A stretch of DNA of 64,000 nt, taken from positions 1 through 64,000 of the forward strand of contig JAEUUE010000128.1 of NCBI GenBank assembly GCA_016787605.1, in the 5' to 3' direction. Below are positions 41,764 to 50,300 of this stretch, in pieces. Below the pieces are notes generated by a model. That model saw only the letters and a list, made by a program, of their open reading frames with translations. It had not been told where the DNA came from and did not search any database. How positions within the stretch are numbered: position 1 is the first letter of the stretch; each line of letters opens with the position of its first letter. This DNA is from Cyclobacteriaceae bacterium (GTDB lineage: Bacteria > Bacteroidota > Bacteroidia > Cytophagales > Cyclobacteriaceae). The position numbers and the translations under genes are program-made.

Positions 41764-42356
41764 CGAACGAGGAGCCTGCCCCGGTCAGCGCTCCTGAAGC
41801 CTCCGCTCCCGCAGAACCCCCTCCCTCCAGGCCTGCCGAATCTCCTGCTCCTCCTCCCCCTTCAGTTCCTTCACCTCCAGTAACTCCGGCTGAGAACGGT
41901 AAACCCAAAACCAAATCAACCCCCAACCTCAAGGGCATATTTTCCGGCGCCCCCAAAACGGAGGCCGCAGCCACGCCTTCCGCGGTGACCGCCGTCAACC
42001 AACCCGTTAGCAGTGCCCAATTGAAAAAAGTGTGGGAGGAATATACCGAATCGCGGAAATCCCAGGTGGCCGAATACCAAATCCTGCAGCGGGAGTATGA
42101 GTACCAGCACCCGATTATTACTATACAGCTGCTGAACCCGGTGGAAGAGTCGCTGTTGGATAACTTCCGGCGCGACCTGACGCAATACCTGCGCGACAGG
42201 CTTCGCAACAACGACCTGACCCTGGCTTCGACCCTGCAGAGCACGGAAGGAAAGAAGGTCATCTACACTGCCCGGGAAAAATTTGAGCACCTGGCGGAGA
42301 AATATCCGTACCTGCACGAACTGAAAGACCGGCTCGGCCTCGACTGGGAATTCTGA
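40639..42356 (+). CDS. dnaX: DNA polymerase III tau form, requires -1 shift at the A10 run
   Basis: From the A run onward the -1 frame is open to 42356 and encodes a Pro/Ala-rich linker (EPAPVSAPEASAPAEPPPS) and a conserved-looking C-terminal domain (SAQLKKVWEEYTESRKSQVAEY, DFRRDLTQYLRDRLRNND-like, ending GLDWEF), as in tau. A -1 shift (or one extra A, or two fewer, in the mRNA) joins the parts into about 572 residues. In E. coli the zero frame makes tau and the shift makes gamma; here the zero frame gives gamma and slippage gives tau. A homopolymer sequencing error is the alternative. Confidence 0.7.
41745..41754 (+). promoter_or_regulatory. A10 slippery run in dnaX with downstream hairpin
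   Basis: Ten consecutive A give several A-AAA-AAA slip heptamers. A hairpin (AGGAGC 41770-41775 with GCTCCT 41790-41795, plus an inner CTG/CAG) begins 15 nt downstream. Either ribosomal -1 shifting or transcript slippage could act here. Confidence 0.65.
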
Positions 42357-42400
42357 ACCCGGTTCATCCGCGGGTCAGCATCCCATTTTCTGCAAACCGC

Positions 42401-42408
42401 TATATTTG
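42401..42408 (+). promoter_or_regulatory. TAnnTTTG -7 promoter element before pheT
   Basis: TATATTTG ends 6 nt before the ATG at 42415, implying a very short or absent leader. Confidence 0.5.
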
Positions 42409-42414
42409 GGGCCC

Positions 42415-44826
42415 ATGACTATTTCCTACAACTGGCTTAAGGAGTATATCGATCTGCCGGAGTCGCCTGAGACCATTGCCGAGACGTTGACCAGCACCGG
42501 GCTGGAAGTTGAAAGCGTCCATCATACCGAAGCGGTTCGCGGCGGGCTCAAGGGACTGGTCATCGGCCAGGTGTTGACCTGTGCAAAACACCCCAATGCC
42601 GACAAGCTTTCACTGACCACAGTGGATGTGGGTGGACCCGCCCCGCTTCCCATCGTTTGCGGGGCCCCAAACGTGGCAGCCGGCCAGAAGGTCGTCGTTG
42701 CCGTCCCCGGCACTACCCTCTACCCGACGAAAGGGGAGCCTTTTACCATCAAGTCGGCCAAAATCAGGGGCGAGCAGAGTGAAGGAATGATCTGTGCCGA
42801 AGACGAGATTGGCCTGGGGGAAAGCCATGCCGGTATTATGGTGCTGGACACGACCCTTCCCAACGGCACGCCTGCTTCCCGGTACTTCAACTTGCCCTCC
42901 GACGCCATTTTCGAAATTGGCCTTACCCCCAACCGCGCCGATGCCGCTTCCCATATCGGCGTAGCCCGCGATATCAAGGCCGCCAAAAAGCGCGAGGTGC
43001 GGTGGCCTTCCGTCGACAGTTTTAAGGTGGACAACCATGACCTTGCGATTTCCGTCGTGGTTGAAAATACGGAAGCCTGCCCTCGGTATTCAGGCCTGAC
43101 CCTTACCGGCGTCCAGGTCAAGGAATCACCCGAGTGGCTGAAGAACCGCCTGCAATCGATCGGTCTCACGCCCATCAATAACGTGGTGGACGTCACGAAT
43201 TTCATCTGCCATGAACTTGGCCAGCCCCTGCATGCCTTTGATGCGCAACAGACCGGCAGCAAAGTGATCGTGAAGACCCTTCCGATGGGTTCGAAATTCA
43301 CGACCCTGGACGGAAAGGAACGGGAGCTGACCGCCCAGGACCTCATGATCTGCAACGCCACTGAAGGGATGTGTATTGCCGGCGTTTTCGGCGGCATCAC
43401 GTCGGGCGTCAAGGAGACAACGACTTCTATTTTCCTGGAAAGTGCCTGCTTTTCACCGGCCTACATCCGGCGGAGCAGTACGCACCACCAGCTCAAGACA
43501 GACGCCGCCTTCCGGTTTGCCCGCGGCACCGATCCCAACCTGACGGTCTACGCGTTGAAGCGGGCCGCTTTGCTGCTCAAGGAAGTCGCCGGGGCAAAAA
43601 TCTCTTCGGAGATCGTGGACATCTACCCGAAGAAGATCGAAAACCGGGTGGTCTCCATGAAAGACCGCAACATTTCGAGGCTGATCGGCAAAACGCTTCC
43701 GCGAACCGAAATCAAAGACATTCTTCAGCGCCTTGACATCGCCGTAACCTCCGAAACCACGGAAGGATTTACCGTTTCGGTCCCTCCCTACCGGGTCGAT
43801 GTCGAGCAGGAAGCCGATGTTGTCGAGGAAATCCTTCGAATTCATGGTTTCAACAACATTGAGCTGAGCGAATCCACCAAAGCCGACTATCTGTCTGACT
43901 TCCCCGAGCAGGATATCAACACCTACCGACGCCGGACGGGCGAACTGCTGGCGAGCAACGGTTTTTTCGAGATTCTCACCAATTCGCTGACCCATGCCGC
44001 CTACCAGCAAAAGCATGGATTGACGTTTGGCGGCGCCCCGGTGGAAATCCTGAACAAACTCAGCGAAGAACAGGGAATCCTGCGCCAGACCATGCTGTTT
44101 ACCGGGCTGGAGGTATTGGCCCACAACTTCAACCGGAAGCAGGGGGAGTTGAAATTTTTCGAATTCGGTCGTGTTTATGGTCGCCGCGAGAAGGGGTTCT
44201 ACGAAGAAGAGCGCCTGGCCCTGTATATGGCCGGAAGGATGGAAGCGGAATCCTGGCAGCGGAAGCCTCGCGAGGCCGGCTATTATGACCTGGTGCAGGC
44301 CGTCCATGCCGTACTGGAGAAGTCCAATGCTGTGGGGTATGTGCTTGAGAAGACGGAACATCCGCTCCTCGATTACGGCATGCGGATCCGGTTGCGCAAA
44401 CGTGATGCCGGAATCATCGGCAAGGTGCGCGCCTCATTTGGACGGGAATTCGGCATCAAGTCAGAAATATTTTATGCTGATCTGGATGCTCATTTGCTTT
44501 TCCAATCGGCAAACCCTAAGTTCGATATGCAGGAAGTGCCCAAGTTTCCCGAAGTAAAACGCGACTTGTCACTCGTAATTGACCGGTCGGTGACCTTTGA
44601 CGACATTAGGGCCGTTGTTGGAAGCACCGGAAAAAACCTGATTACAGACGTGACGGTATTCGATGTATATGAAGGAGAGAATCTCCCCCCAGGGAAGAAA
44701 GCGTATGCCCTGGCCTTCACGCTGCTCGATCCAACGAAAACCCTTACCGACGAAGAGATTGACAAAACCATGAACGGACTGATGGCCGGTTTCGAAAAGC
44801 GACTCGGCGCCGTCATCCGGAAATAA
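42415..44826 (+). CDS. pheT: phenylalanine-tRNA ligase beta subunit
   Basis: An 803-aa protein, start at 42415 (MTISYNWLKEYIDLPESPE). Domains in order: N-terminal B1; the tRNA-binding OB-fold (VIGQVLTCAKHPNADKLSLTTVDVG, about residues 40-150); B3/B4 (MLDTTLPNGTPASRYF region, then NNVVDVTNFICHELGQPLHAFD, about 240-275); B5 (PYRVDVEQEADVVEEILRIHG); the catalytic-like core (FFEFGRVYG); and the C-terminal anticodon-binding ferredoxin-like domain (PEVKRDLSLVIDRSVTFDDI). Normal bacterial length. The alpha subunit is not in the window. Confidence 0.95.
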   Translation: MTISYNWLKEYIDLPESPETIAETLTSTGLEVESVHHTEAVRGGLKGLVIGQVLTCAKHPNADKLSLTTVDVGGPAPLPIVCGAPNVAAGQKVVVAVPGTTLYPTKGEPFTIKSAKIRGEQSEGMICAEDEIGLGESHAGIMVLDTTLPNGTPASRYFNLPSDAIFEIGLTPNRADAASHIGVARDIKAAKKREVRWPSVDSFKVDNHDLAISVVVENTEACPRYSGLTLTGVQVKESPEWLKNRLQSIGLTPINNVVDVTNFICHELGQPLHAFDAQQTGSKVIVKTLPMGSKFTTLDGKERELTAQDLMICNATEGMCIAGVFGGITSGVKETTTSIFLESACFSPAYIRRSSTHHQLKTDAAFRFARGTDPNLTVYALKRAALLLKEVAGAKISSEIVDIYPKKIENRVVSMKDRNISRLIGKTLPRTEIKDILQRLDIAVTSETTEGFTVSVPPYRVDVEQEADVVEEILRIHGFNNIELSESTKADYLSDFPEQDINTYRRRTGELLASNGFFEILTNSLTHAAYQQKHGLTFGGAPVEILNKLSEEQGILRQTMLFTGLEVLAHNFNRKQGELKFFEFGRVYGRREKGFYEEERLALYMAGRMEAESWQRKPREAGYYDLVQAVHAVLEKSNAVGYVLEKTEHPLLDYGMRIRLRKRDAGIIGKVRASFGREFGIKSEIFYADLDAHLLFQSANPKFDMQEVPKFPEVKRDLSLVIDRSVTFDDIRAVVGSTGKNLITDVTVFDVYEGENLPPGKKAYALAFTLLDPTKTLTDEEIDKTMNGLMAGFEKRLGAVIRK

Positions 44827-44850
44827 CCTATTCCACCCAACCACACCCCT

Positions 44851-45147
44851 ATGGAGCAAGATGTACTGAAGTCAAACCTCAACGGCCTGGAGCGAAAGAT
44901 TGTGGTGCTCATCAACGAGCACAAAACCCTCAAAGCCGAGGTAAATGCCCTCAAAACCGCGAATTCTGAGCTCAAACAGACTCTTCGGCAGCGCGAGGAA
45001 CAGCTGGACGGCTTTCGAAATCAAGCGAAAATCACTAAGATTGTGGATAATATTCACCCGGAAGACGGAAGTGTTTCGGAGTTGAGGAAGACAGTGGATG
45101 ACTATATCCGCGAGATTGACAAATGCATCGCTCATTTAAGCCGATAA
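44851..45147 (+). CDS. small coiled-coil protein next to zapA
   Basis: A 98-aa protein that is almost entirely a coiled coil (ERKIVVLINEHKTLKAEVNALKT and onward, residues about 12-65), followed by a short segment ending DKCIAHLSR. It is 11 nt upstream of zapA, and the size, coiled-coil content and position suggest a ZapB-like or ZapA-partner role in division (inference). No direct sequence link to ZapB can be shown by eye. Confidence 0.7.
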   Translation: MEQDVLKSNLNGLERKIVVLINEHKTLKAEVNALKTANSELKQTLRQREEQLDGFRNQAKITKIVDNIHPEDGSVSELRKTVDDYIREIDKCIAHLSR

Positions 45148-45158
45148 GCTGACCGTAA

Positions 45159-45446
45159 ATGGACGAACTTTCTATCAAGATCAAAATCGCCGACCGGGAG
45201 TACCCCATGAAGGTCAAGCGCAACGAGGAAGAACGCGTGCGCGCCGCCGGCAAAGTGATCAACGAAAAGTTGAAGTCTTACCGCGAGCAATTCGGGCTTG
45301 ACGATAAACAAGACCTCCTGGCGATGACCGCCTTCGACTCCGTAGTCGAGAAGATGGCCGCCGAGGAGAGCGATAATGGCGTAGACCAGTCGGTGGTTGA
45401 CAAGATTAACCACCTGAACCAGCTGGTTTCCCAGGCAATTCTCTAA
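45159..45446 (+). CDS. zapA: cell division protein ZapA
   Basis: A 95-aa protein. [15 protein letters not shown] forms the N-terminal strands, then the first helix [21 protein letters not shown] and the second helix [16 protein letters not shown], a ZapA pattern; ZapA cross-links FtsZ filaments at the division ring. Length and motif order are normal. It lies between the coiled-coil gene and rny, an order common in Bacteroidota. Confidence 0.9.
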   Translation: MDELSIKIKIADREYPMKVKRNEEERVRAAGKVINEKLKSYREQFGLDDKQDLLAMTAFDSVVEKMAAEESDNGVDQSVVDKINHLNQLVSQAIL

Positions 45447-45519
45447 GGTCTCCTTCCCGCTCCGGTTCTTGCGTACACGGCCTTCCGCGCCGGGTATTTT
45501 TAACGTTAACAGAACCGAT

Positions 45520-47085
45520 ATGACCATTCAACTCATTGCCCTGATCAGCGCGGGACTCACCCTCGTTCTCAGTTTTGCCATAGGAACCCTCCTCTACAAG
45601 CGCAAAGTGCGCAAGACCCGCAAGGAAACAGAAGAGCGGGCCAAACTCATCATTAAGGAGGCCGAACTCCAGGCCGAAAACCTCAAGAAAGACCGGATCC
45701 TGGAAGCCAAGGAGAAATTCCTGAAGATGAAGCAGGAATTCGAGGAGGAAACCAACCGCAAGAAGAACCAGATCCTCAGCAACGAACAAAAAATCAAGCA
45801 ACGCGAGGCCCAGCTTTCCAAAGAACTGGAGCACGTGAAGCGGAAAGAACTGGAACTGGATGAAGACCGCAAAAGCCTGGCCCAGCAGCACGACCTGGTC
45901 CGCAAGCGGAAAGAGGAACTCGACCGCTTCAACCAGCAGAAGGTGCAGATCCTGGAAAATATCTCCAAACTCACCGCCGACCAGGCCCGCGACCAACTCA
46001 TCGAGTCGCTGAAGGAAGAAGCCCAGAGCCGGGCCAATTCCTACATCAAAGACATCATGGAGCAGGCCAAACTCACCGCCACCAAGGATGCCAAGAAGCT
46101 GGTGATTGAAACCATCCAGCGCACAGCCAGCGAACACGCCGTTGAAAACTCGGTGTCCATCTTCAACATCGAAAGCGACGACATCAAAGGCAAAGTGATC
46201 GGCCGCGAAGGACGCAACATCCGTGCCCTGGAAGCCGCCACCGGGGTCGAGTTCATCGTGGACGATACCCCCGAAGCCATCATCATCTCCGGCTTTGATC
46301 CCGTGCGCCGCGAAATCGCCCGCCTTTCCCTGCACCGTCTTGTGCAGGATGGCCGGATCCACCCGGCCCGCATCGAAGAAATTGTAGCCAAGACCACCAA
46401 GAACATCGAAGACGAAATCGTCGAGATCGGCGAGCGCACCGTGATCGACCTGGGCATCCACGGGCTTGCCCCGGAACTCATCAAGATGGTGGGCCGGATG
46501 CGGTTCCGTTCCTCCTATGGACAGAACCTCCTGCAGCACTCGCGCGAAGTCGCCAACCTCTGCGCCATCATGGCCGCCGAGCTGGGTCTCAACGTGAAGC
46601 AGGCGAAGCGCGCCGGTCTCCTGCATGATATCGGTAAAGTTTGGCCGGAAGAACTGGAAAAGCCGCACGCCATCGTGGGCATGGAACTCGCCCAGAAGTA
46701 CAAGGAACACCCGGTCGTGTGCAACGCCATCGGTGCCCACCACGATGAAATTGAAATGACCAGCCTGATCTCTCCGTTGGTGCAGGCCTGCGACGCCATC
46801 AGCGGCGCACGTCCCGGCGCCCGCCGCGAGGTGATCGAGCAATATGCCCGCCGCCTGAAAGAGCTGGAACAGGTGGGCTTAAGTTTCGAGGGTGTGGAAA
46901 AATGCTTCGCTATCCAGGCCGGACGCGAGCTCCGCGTAATCGTTGACGCCGAAAAGGCCACCGATGAGCGCGCCAATCAGCTCAGCTTTGAGATCTCCCA
47001 GAAGATTGAGAAGGAGATGCAGTATCCCGGGCAGATCAAAGTGACCGTGATTCGCGAGATGAGAAGTGTGGCTTATGCCAAATAG
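45520..47085 (+). CDS. rny: ribonuclease Y
   Basis: A 521-aa membrane-anchored endoribonuclease that starts mRNA decay. Start at 45520 gives [21 protein letters not shown] as the N-terminal anchor. Next come a long coiled coil (about residues 25-200), a KH domain ([22 protein letters not shown]) and an HD domain ([16 protein letters not shown], then LLHDIGK; later GAHHDEIE). The C-terminal residues [10 protein letters not shown] are echoed by a partial direct copy just downstream (47110-47143). Confidence 0.95.
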   Translation: MTIQLIALISAGLTLVLSFAIGTLLYKRKVRKTRKETEERAKLIIKEAELQAENLKKDRILEAKEKFLKMKQEFEEETNRKKNQILSNEQKIKQREAQLSKELEHVKRKELELDEDRKSLAQQHDLVRKRKEELDRFNQQKVQILENISKLTADQARDQLIESLKEEAQSRANSYIKDIMEQAKLTATKDAKKLVIETIQRTASEHAVENSVSIFNIESDDIKGKVIGREGRNIRALEAATGVEFIVDDTPEAIIISGFDPVRREIARLSLHRLVQDGRIHPARIEEIVAKTTKNIEDEIVEIGERTVIDLGIHGLAPELIKMVGRMRFRSSYGQNLLQHSREVANLCAIMAAELGLNVKQAKRAGLLHDIGKVWPEELEKPHAIVGMELAQKYKEHPVVCNAIGAHHDEIEMTSLISPLVQACDAISGARPGARREVIEQYARRLKELEQVGLSFEGVEKCFAIQAGRELRVIVDAEKATDERANQLSFEISQKIEKEMQYPGQIKVTVIREMRSVAYAK

Positions 47086-47109
47086 GACGGCCTGAGCAAC
47101 GTCGAAGGC

Positions 47110-47143
47110 CGGGAGATGAGAAGTGTGGCGTACGCGAAGTAGG
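47110..47143 (+). repeat. partial duplication of the rny 3' end
   Basis: GAGATGAGAAGTGTGGC at 47113 repeats 47057, followed by a diverged copy of the last codons (TACGCGAAGTAG against TATGCCAAATAG). The copy is about 53 nt downstream of the original and in-frame stop codons are kept in both. Confidence 0.75.
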
Positions 47144-47170
47144 CGTCATGCTTCGACCCAGGCACACGGT

Positions 47171-47332
47171 GTCTTCGCGGTTTTGGCCGTTTCGGACAAA
47201 CACCGCGAACTACGCATGAGGCGATGAAAAGCCACCCTACCACATCGCTCGTACCTGGTTTGCGGCCCTGAGCGGCCATCTGCCGTGATTGGAGGCCGAA
47301 ACTCGCGGGACACGAGGCGTGGCCGCGAAGAC
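47171..47332. repeat. long-range inverted repeat in the rny-SDR gap
   Basis: GTCTTCGCGG (47171-47180) and its exact reverse complement CCGCGAAGAC (47323-47332) enclose 142 nt. Inside, GTTTCGG and CCGAAAC pair again, as do several CGCG blocks, so the 162-nt span could fold into one structure. No gene is seen here. Confidence 0.5.
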
Positions 47333-47363
47333 AACCCTTGGACATTTCTGCTAAATTGAGACC

Positions 47364-48206
47364 ATGACACAAGAACCCGTCTGGTTTATCACCGGCTCTT
47401 CCACAGGGCTTGGCCGGGCCTTGGCAGAAGTTCTCCTGGAGAAAGGCTTCCGCGTTGCCGCTACGGCGCGCCGGCCTGCCGATCTTGAACCGCTACGAAA
47501 GAAATATGACAGCCAGGTCCTTTGCCCTGCTTTGGATGTAACCCAGCCTGGACAAGTCCGGAGCGCCATCCAGCAGACCCTGGATCATTTTGGGCGCATC
47601 GATGTTTGTGTCAACAATGCGGGCTACGGGCTCATCGGCGCCGTGGAGGAAGTCAGCGACGAGGAAATCCGCCGCCAGTTTGAGACCAACTTCTTCGGAG
47701 CCCTGGATGTGACACGGGCTCTACTCCCCCATTTTCGCCAACAGCGCAGCGGGCACTTTGTAAACATCTCCTCCATCGGCGGCTTCCGCGCGATCGCCGG
47801 GGCCGCCATCTACAACGCCACCAAGTTTGCCCTGGAAGCCCTGTCGGAAGCCCTGGCCAAGGAAGTTGCTCCCCTGGGGATCCGTGTGGTACTGGTCGAG
47901 CCCGGCCCGTTCCGCACCGACTTCGGAGGGCGATCCATTGACGACACACCCAATCGCATCCCCGAATACGCTTCGACCGCCGGCAAGATGCGCGAGTATT
48001 ACCAGACCGCACACGGCAAACAAGTGGGCGACCCCCGGAAGGCGGCTGAAGCCATGATCCAGGCCGTGGAATCGAATGCCGACTTTCTAAGGTTACCGCT
48101 TGGTCAGGCCACCGTGACAGGAATGCGGGAAAAAATGGAACAGGTGCAGAAAGACATTACGCTCTGGGAACAATCAGCCATCAATACGGCGTTCGACACC
48201 GATTAA
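47364..48206 (+). CDS. short-chain dehydrogenase/reductase
   Basis: A 280-aa classical SDR. The cofactor motif is TGSSTGLGRALAE, with NNAGYG, the catalytic Ser in NISSIGG, and YNATK with the catalytic Tyr and Lys, then EPGPFRTDF. The Arg residues after the second strand (ATARRPADL) suggest NADP. The C-terminal extension (about 70 residues) is typical of the SDR5-like group with broad substrates. Substrate not predictable. Confidence 0.9.
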   Translation: MTQEPVWFITGSSTGLGRALAEVLLEKGFRVAATARRPADLEPLRKKYDSQVLCPALDVTQPGQVRSAIQQTLDHFGRIDVCVNNAGYGLIGAVEEVSDEEIRRQFETNFFGALDVTRALLPHFRQQRSGHFVNISSIGGFRAIAGAAIYNATKFALEALSEALAKEVAPLGIRVVLVEPGPFRTDFGGRSIDDTPNRIPEYASTAGKMREYYQTAHGKQVGDPRKAAEAMIQAVESNADFLRLPLGQATVTGMREKMEQVQKDITLWEQSAINTAFDTD

Positions 48207-48214
48207 AGTGGAAC

Positions 48215-48322
48215 GTCTAAAGTTTAAAGTTGTAGGAAAATCCAACCCAACCACAATTCCTAAATCTTAAACTTTAGATCTTAGACTTTAAACCTTATAC
48301 TTTAGATATTAGACCTTAGACT
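48215..48322. repeat. inverted heptad arrays with no gene between ('empty' pair)
   Basis: Left array 48215-48235: GTCTAAA, GTTTAAA, GTTGTAG. Right array 48260-48322: nine 7-nt units of TTAAACT/TTAGACT type. The left units are the reverse complement of the right type (TTTAGAC, TTTAAAC), so the two face each other across 24 nt. This is the same geometry as around the four-helix-bundle genes, without a gene. Confidence 0.8.
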
Positions 48323-48329
48323 GGCTTAC

Positions 48330-48614
48330 ATGGAAATCAAGCAAAGCGAAAGCGGAAACAAAGGTGTCTTCTTTATCGAAGTGGACGGCCAGCGCGAGGG
48401 CGAGATGACCTACTCCATTGCCGGTACCGGGCGGATCATCATCGACCACACGGAGGTGAGCGACAAACTCCGGGGCAAGAATGCCGGCAAGCAATTGGTG
48501 GCGGCGGCCGTGGAGCATGCACGCAAGAACAAACTGAAGATTCTTCCGCTGTGCCCCTTTGCCCGGGCCGTCTTTGAGCGCACCCGGGAGTACGATGATG
48601 TGGCCGACCTCTAA
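48330..48614 (+). CDS. small GNAT-type acetyltransferase (YjdJ-like)
   Basis: A 94-aa protein of the short GCN5-related family. It has EGEMTYSIAGTGRIIIDHTEVSDKLRGKNAGKQLV, with the acetyl-CoA-type RGKNAGKQL loop, then ARKNKLKILPLCPFARAVFE. The usual partner or substrate of this short family is unknown. It starts 7 nt after the heptad array and ends 12 nt before the RidA-family gene. Confidence 0.85.
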   Translation: MEIKQSESGNKGVFFIEVDGQREGEMTYSIAGTGRIIIDHTEVSDKLRGKNAGKQLVAAAVEHARKNKLKILPLCPFARAVFERTREYDDVADL

Positions 48615-48626
48615 TTCCGATTGATC

Positions 48627-49001
48627 ATGAAATACATTCAACCCGAGGGAATCTCCAAACCACGGGGGCATTACTCCCCCGCCATTGTGGAAAACGGTTT
48701 CGTGTTTGTGTCCGGGCAATTGCCCATGGACAGCGCCGGGAACATGGTCAAGGGCACCGTGGAAGAACAGATGCTTCAATGCCTCAAGAATATCGACGTC
48801 ATTCTCCAGGCCTCCGGCAGCAGCATTTCCCGCGTCGTCAAGGCCACGGTGTTCATCACGGACATTGCCGATTGGCCCAAGGTCAACGGCGTCTTCGCTG
48901 GTTACTTTGGTGACCATCGTCCCGCCCGCGTGGTGGTTCCCGTGGGTAAACTGATCGAGGGAATCCTCGTGGAGGTGGACTGTATCGCCGCCGTTGGCTA
49001 G
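48627..49001 (+). CDS. RidA-family enamine/imine deaminase
   Basis: A 124-aa protein, start at the ATG at 48627. It follows the RidA pattern: GHYSPAIVENGFVFVSGQLPMD, EEQMLQCLKNIDVILQASGSSISRVVKATVFITD, RPARVVVPVGKL with the carboxylate-binding Arg, and IEGILVEVDCIAAV. The family removes reactive enamines from PLP-enzyme reactions; fine function is unproven for this branch. Confidence 0.9.
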   Translation: MKYIQPEGISKPRGHYSPAIVENGFVFVSGQLPMDSAGNMVKGTVEEQMLQCLKNIDVILQASGSSISRVVKATVFITDIADWPKVNGVFAGYFGDHRPARVVVPVGKLIEGILVEVDCIAAVG

Positions 49002-49039
49002 CTTAGCACCCTCATTCTCCTTTCGAATATTGCCCCATC

Positions 49040-50038
49040 ATGAGAATTACTTTTTTCTCCGCGAAGCCTTATGACCGTGAGACCTTCAACCGGCTCAATG
49101 AATCCTTTGGATTCGAACTGATCTACTTTGAAACCCACCTCGGGCCCCATATCATCAACGCGGTAGACCAAACAGACGCGGTCTGCGCCTTCGTCAACGA
49201 CAAACTGAATGCCGAGGTGCTCAATGAGCTGGCGCTGAAGGGTGTGAAAGTCGTTGCCATGCGGTGCGCCGGCTTCAATAACGTGGACCTGGAAGTCGCA
49301 AAAAGGCTTGGAATTAGGATCTGCAGGGTCCCCGCCTACTCGCCCGAAGCGGTCGCTGAACACGCCGTAGCCATGTTGCTAACACTGAATCGCAAAACAC
49401 ACAAAGCCTATAACCGGGTGCGAGAGCAGAACTTCTCGCTGAACGGGCTCTTGGGATTCAATGTTCATGGAAAGACCGTCGGCGTACTGGGCACAGGAAA
49501 CATCGGCACTTCGTTTTGCAAGATCATGCTTGGATTCGGGTGCCGCGTGGTTGCCTTCGACTTGATGCCTAACCCGGAACTGTCAAAACTGGGCGTCACT
49601 TACTTGCCCAAAGAAGAAGTTTTCAAATGTGCCGATATCCTGTCGCTGCATTGTCCCTTGAATGAAAGTACCCATCACATCATCAACAGGGAAGCAATTG
49701 CCCTGATGAAGAAGGGGGTGATGCTGGTGAACACCAGCCGGGGAGGATTGATTGATACGAAGGCTGCCATTGACGCCTTGAAGTCCAAGCAAATTGGTTA
49801 CCTGGGCCTTGATGTATATGAGCATGAAGGCCAGCTGTTCTTTCGCGACCTTTCGGCCAACATCATTGAAGACGACACCATTCAGCGGTTAATGAGTTTT
49901 CCCAATGTGCTGATAACTGCCCACCAAGCGTTCCTCACGGAAGAGGCACTCCGGCAAATTGCCGTCACTACCCTGAAAAGCGTACACGAGCTGCTGCATG
50001 GAGAATCCCTTAGCGTGAAATCGGCTTTGGTGGTATAA
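49040..50038 (+). CDS. 2-hydroxyacid dehydrogenase, D-lactate dehydrogenase-like
   Basis: A 332-aa NAD-dependent enzyme. MRCAGFNNVD substrate motif with Arg, AYSPEAVAEHAVAMLLTLNRK, the Rossmann motif VLGTGNIGTSF, HCPLNESTHHIINREAI, VNTSRGGLIDTKAA, GLDVYEHE and the catalytic His in TAHQAFLTEEAL form the pattern of LdhA-type D-lactate dehydrogenases, with Arg, Glu and His in place. This branch makes D-lactate from pyruvate in fermentation (family knowledge). Confidence 0.9.
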   Translation: MRITFFSAKPYDRETFNRLNESFGFELIYFETHLGPHIINAVDQTDAVCAFVNDKLNAEVLNELALKGVKVVAMRCAGFNNVDLEVAKRLGIRICRVPAYSPEAVAEHAVAMLLTLNRKTHKAYNRVREQNFSLNGLLGFNVHGKTVGVLGTGNIGTSFCKIMLGFGCRVVAFDLMPNPELSKLGVTYLPKEEVFKCADILSLHCPLNESTHHIINREAIALMKKGVMLVNTSRGGLIDTKAAIDALKSKQIGYLGLDVYEHEGQLFFRDLSANIIEDDTIQRLMSFPNVLITAHQAFLTEEALRQIAVTTLKSVHELLHGESLSVKSALVV

Positions 50039-50063
50039 CGAATCAAGCCAAAACCCATATATC

Positions 50064-50236
50064 TTGTGTAACTCTCTGTGAACCCTCCGTGTGTCACCTC
50101 TCTTCACCTATGGTAGGCGATCCGGGAAATACAATTGCACAGAGTTGCACAGAGGAATGCTCAGAGGTGCACAGAGAACTCTAAACAACGTGCTCGCTCT
50201 GTGTCACTCTGTGAAGCCTCCGTGTTTCTCCGTGTA
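50064..50236. repeat. decamer tandem repeats in alternating orientation
   Basis: Three blocks in the 262-nt gap before the TIR gene. Left, 50064-50093 (TTGTGTAACT, CTCTGTGAAC, CCTCCGTGTG); middle, inverted, 50135-50176 (TTGCACAGAG twice, a 12-nt unit, GTGCACAGAG); right, 50197-50236 (CTCTGTGTCA, CTCTGTGAAG, CCTCCGTGTT, TCTCCGTGTA). The middle and right blocks face each other across 20 nt. Confidence 0.7.
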
Positions 50237-50288
50237 ACAGCCTTCTTTACCCATACGGTACAACTTTGCCATGGATGGCACGAGTTGC

Positions 50289-50296
50289 TATATTTG
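50289..50296 (+). promoter_or_regulatory. TAnnTTTG -7 promoter element before the TIR gene
   Basis: TATATTTG ends 4 nt before the ATG at 50301. Confidence 0.5.
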
Positions 50297-50300
50297 AGGA

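Noticed and set aside
40639..42356. dnaX as a plain pseudogene
   Set aside because: Both parts are intact and the break is exactly at a ten-A run in a gene known for programmed slippage; a sequencing error remains possible but decay is unlikely in an essential gene.
45447..45519. 6S RNA gene, often found beside zapA
   Set aside because: The gap between zapA and rny is only 73 nt, too short for 6S RNA.
45406..46842. Long minus-strand open frame of 478 codons opposite rny
   Set aside because: It is antisense to a clear rny gene with full family motifs, is rich in Gly, Phe and Asp from the shadow of Glu/Lys coiled-coil codons, and has no recognisable domain.
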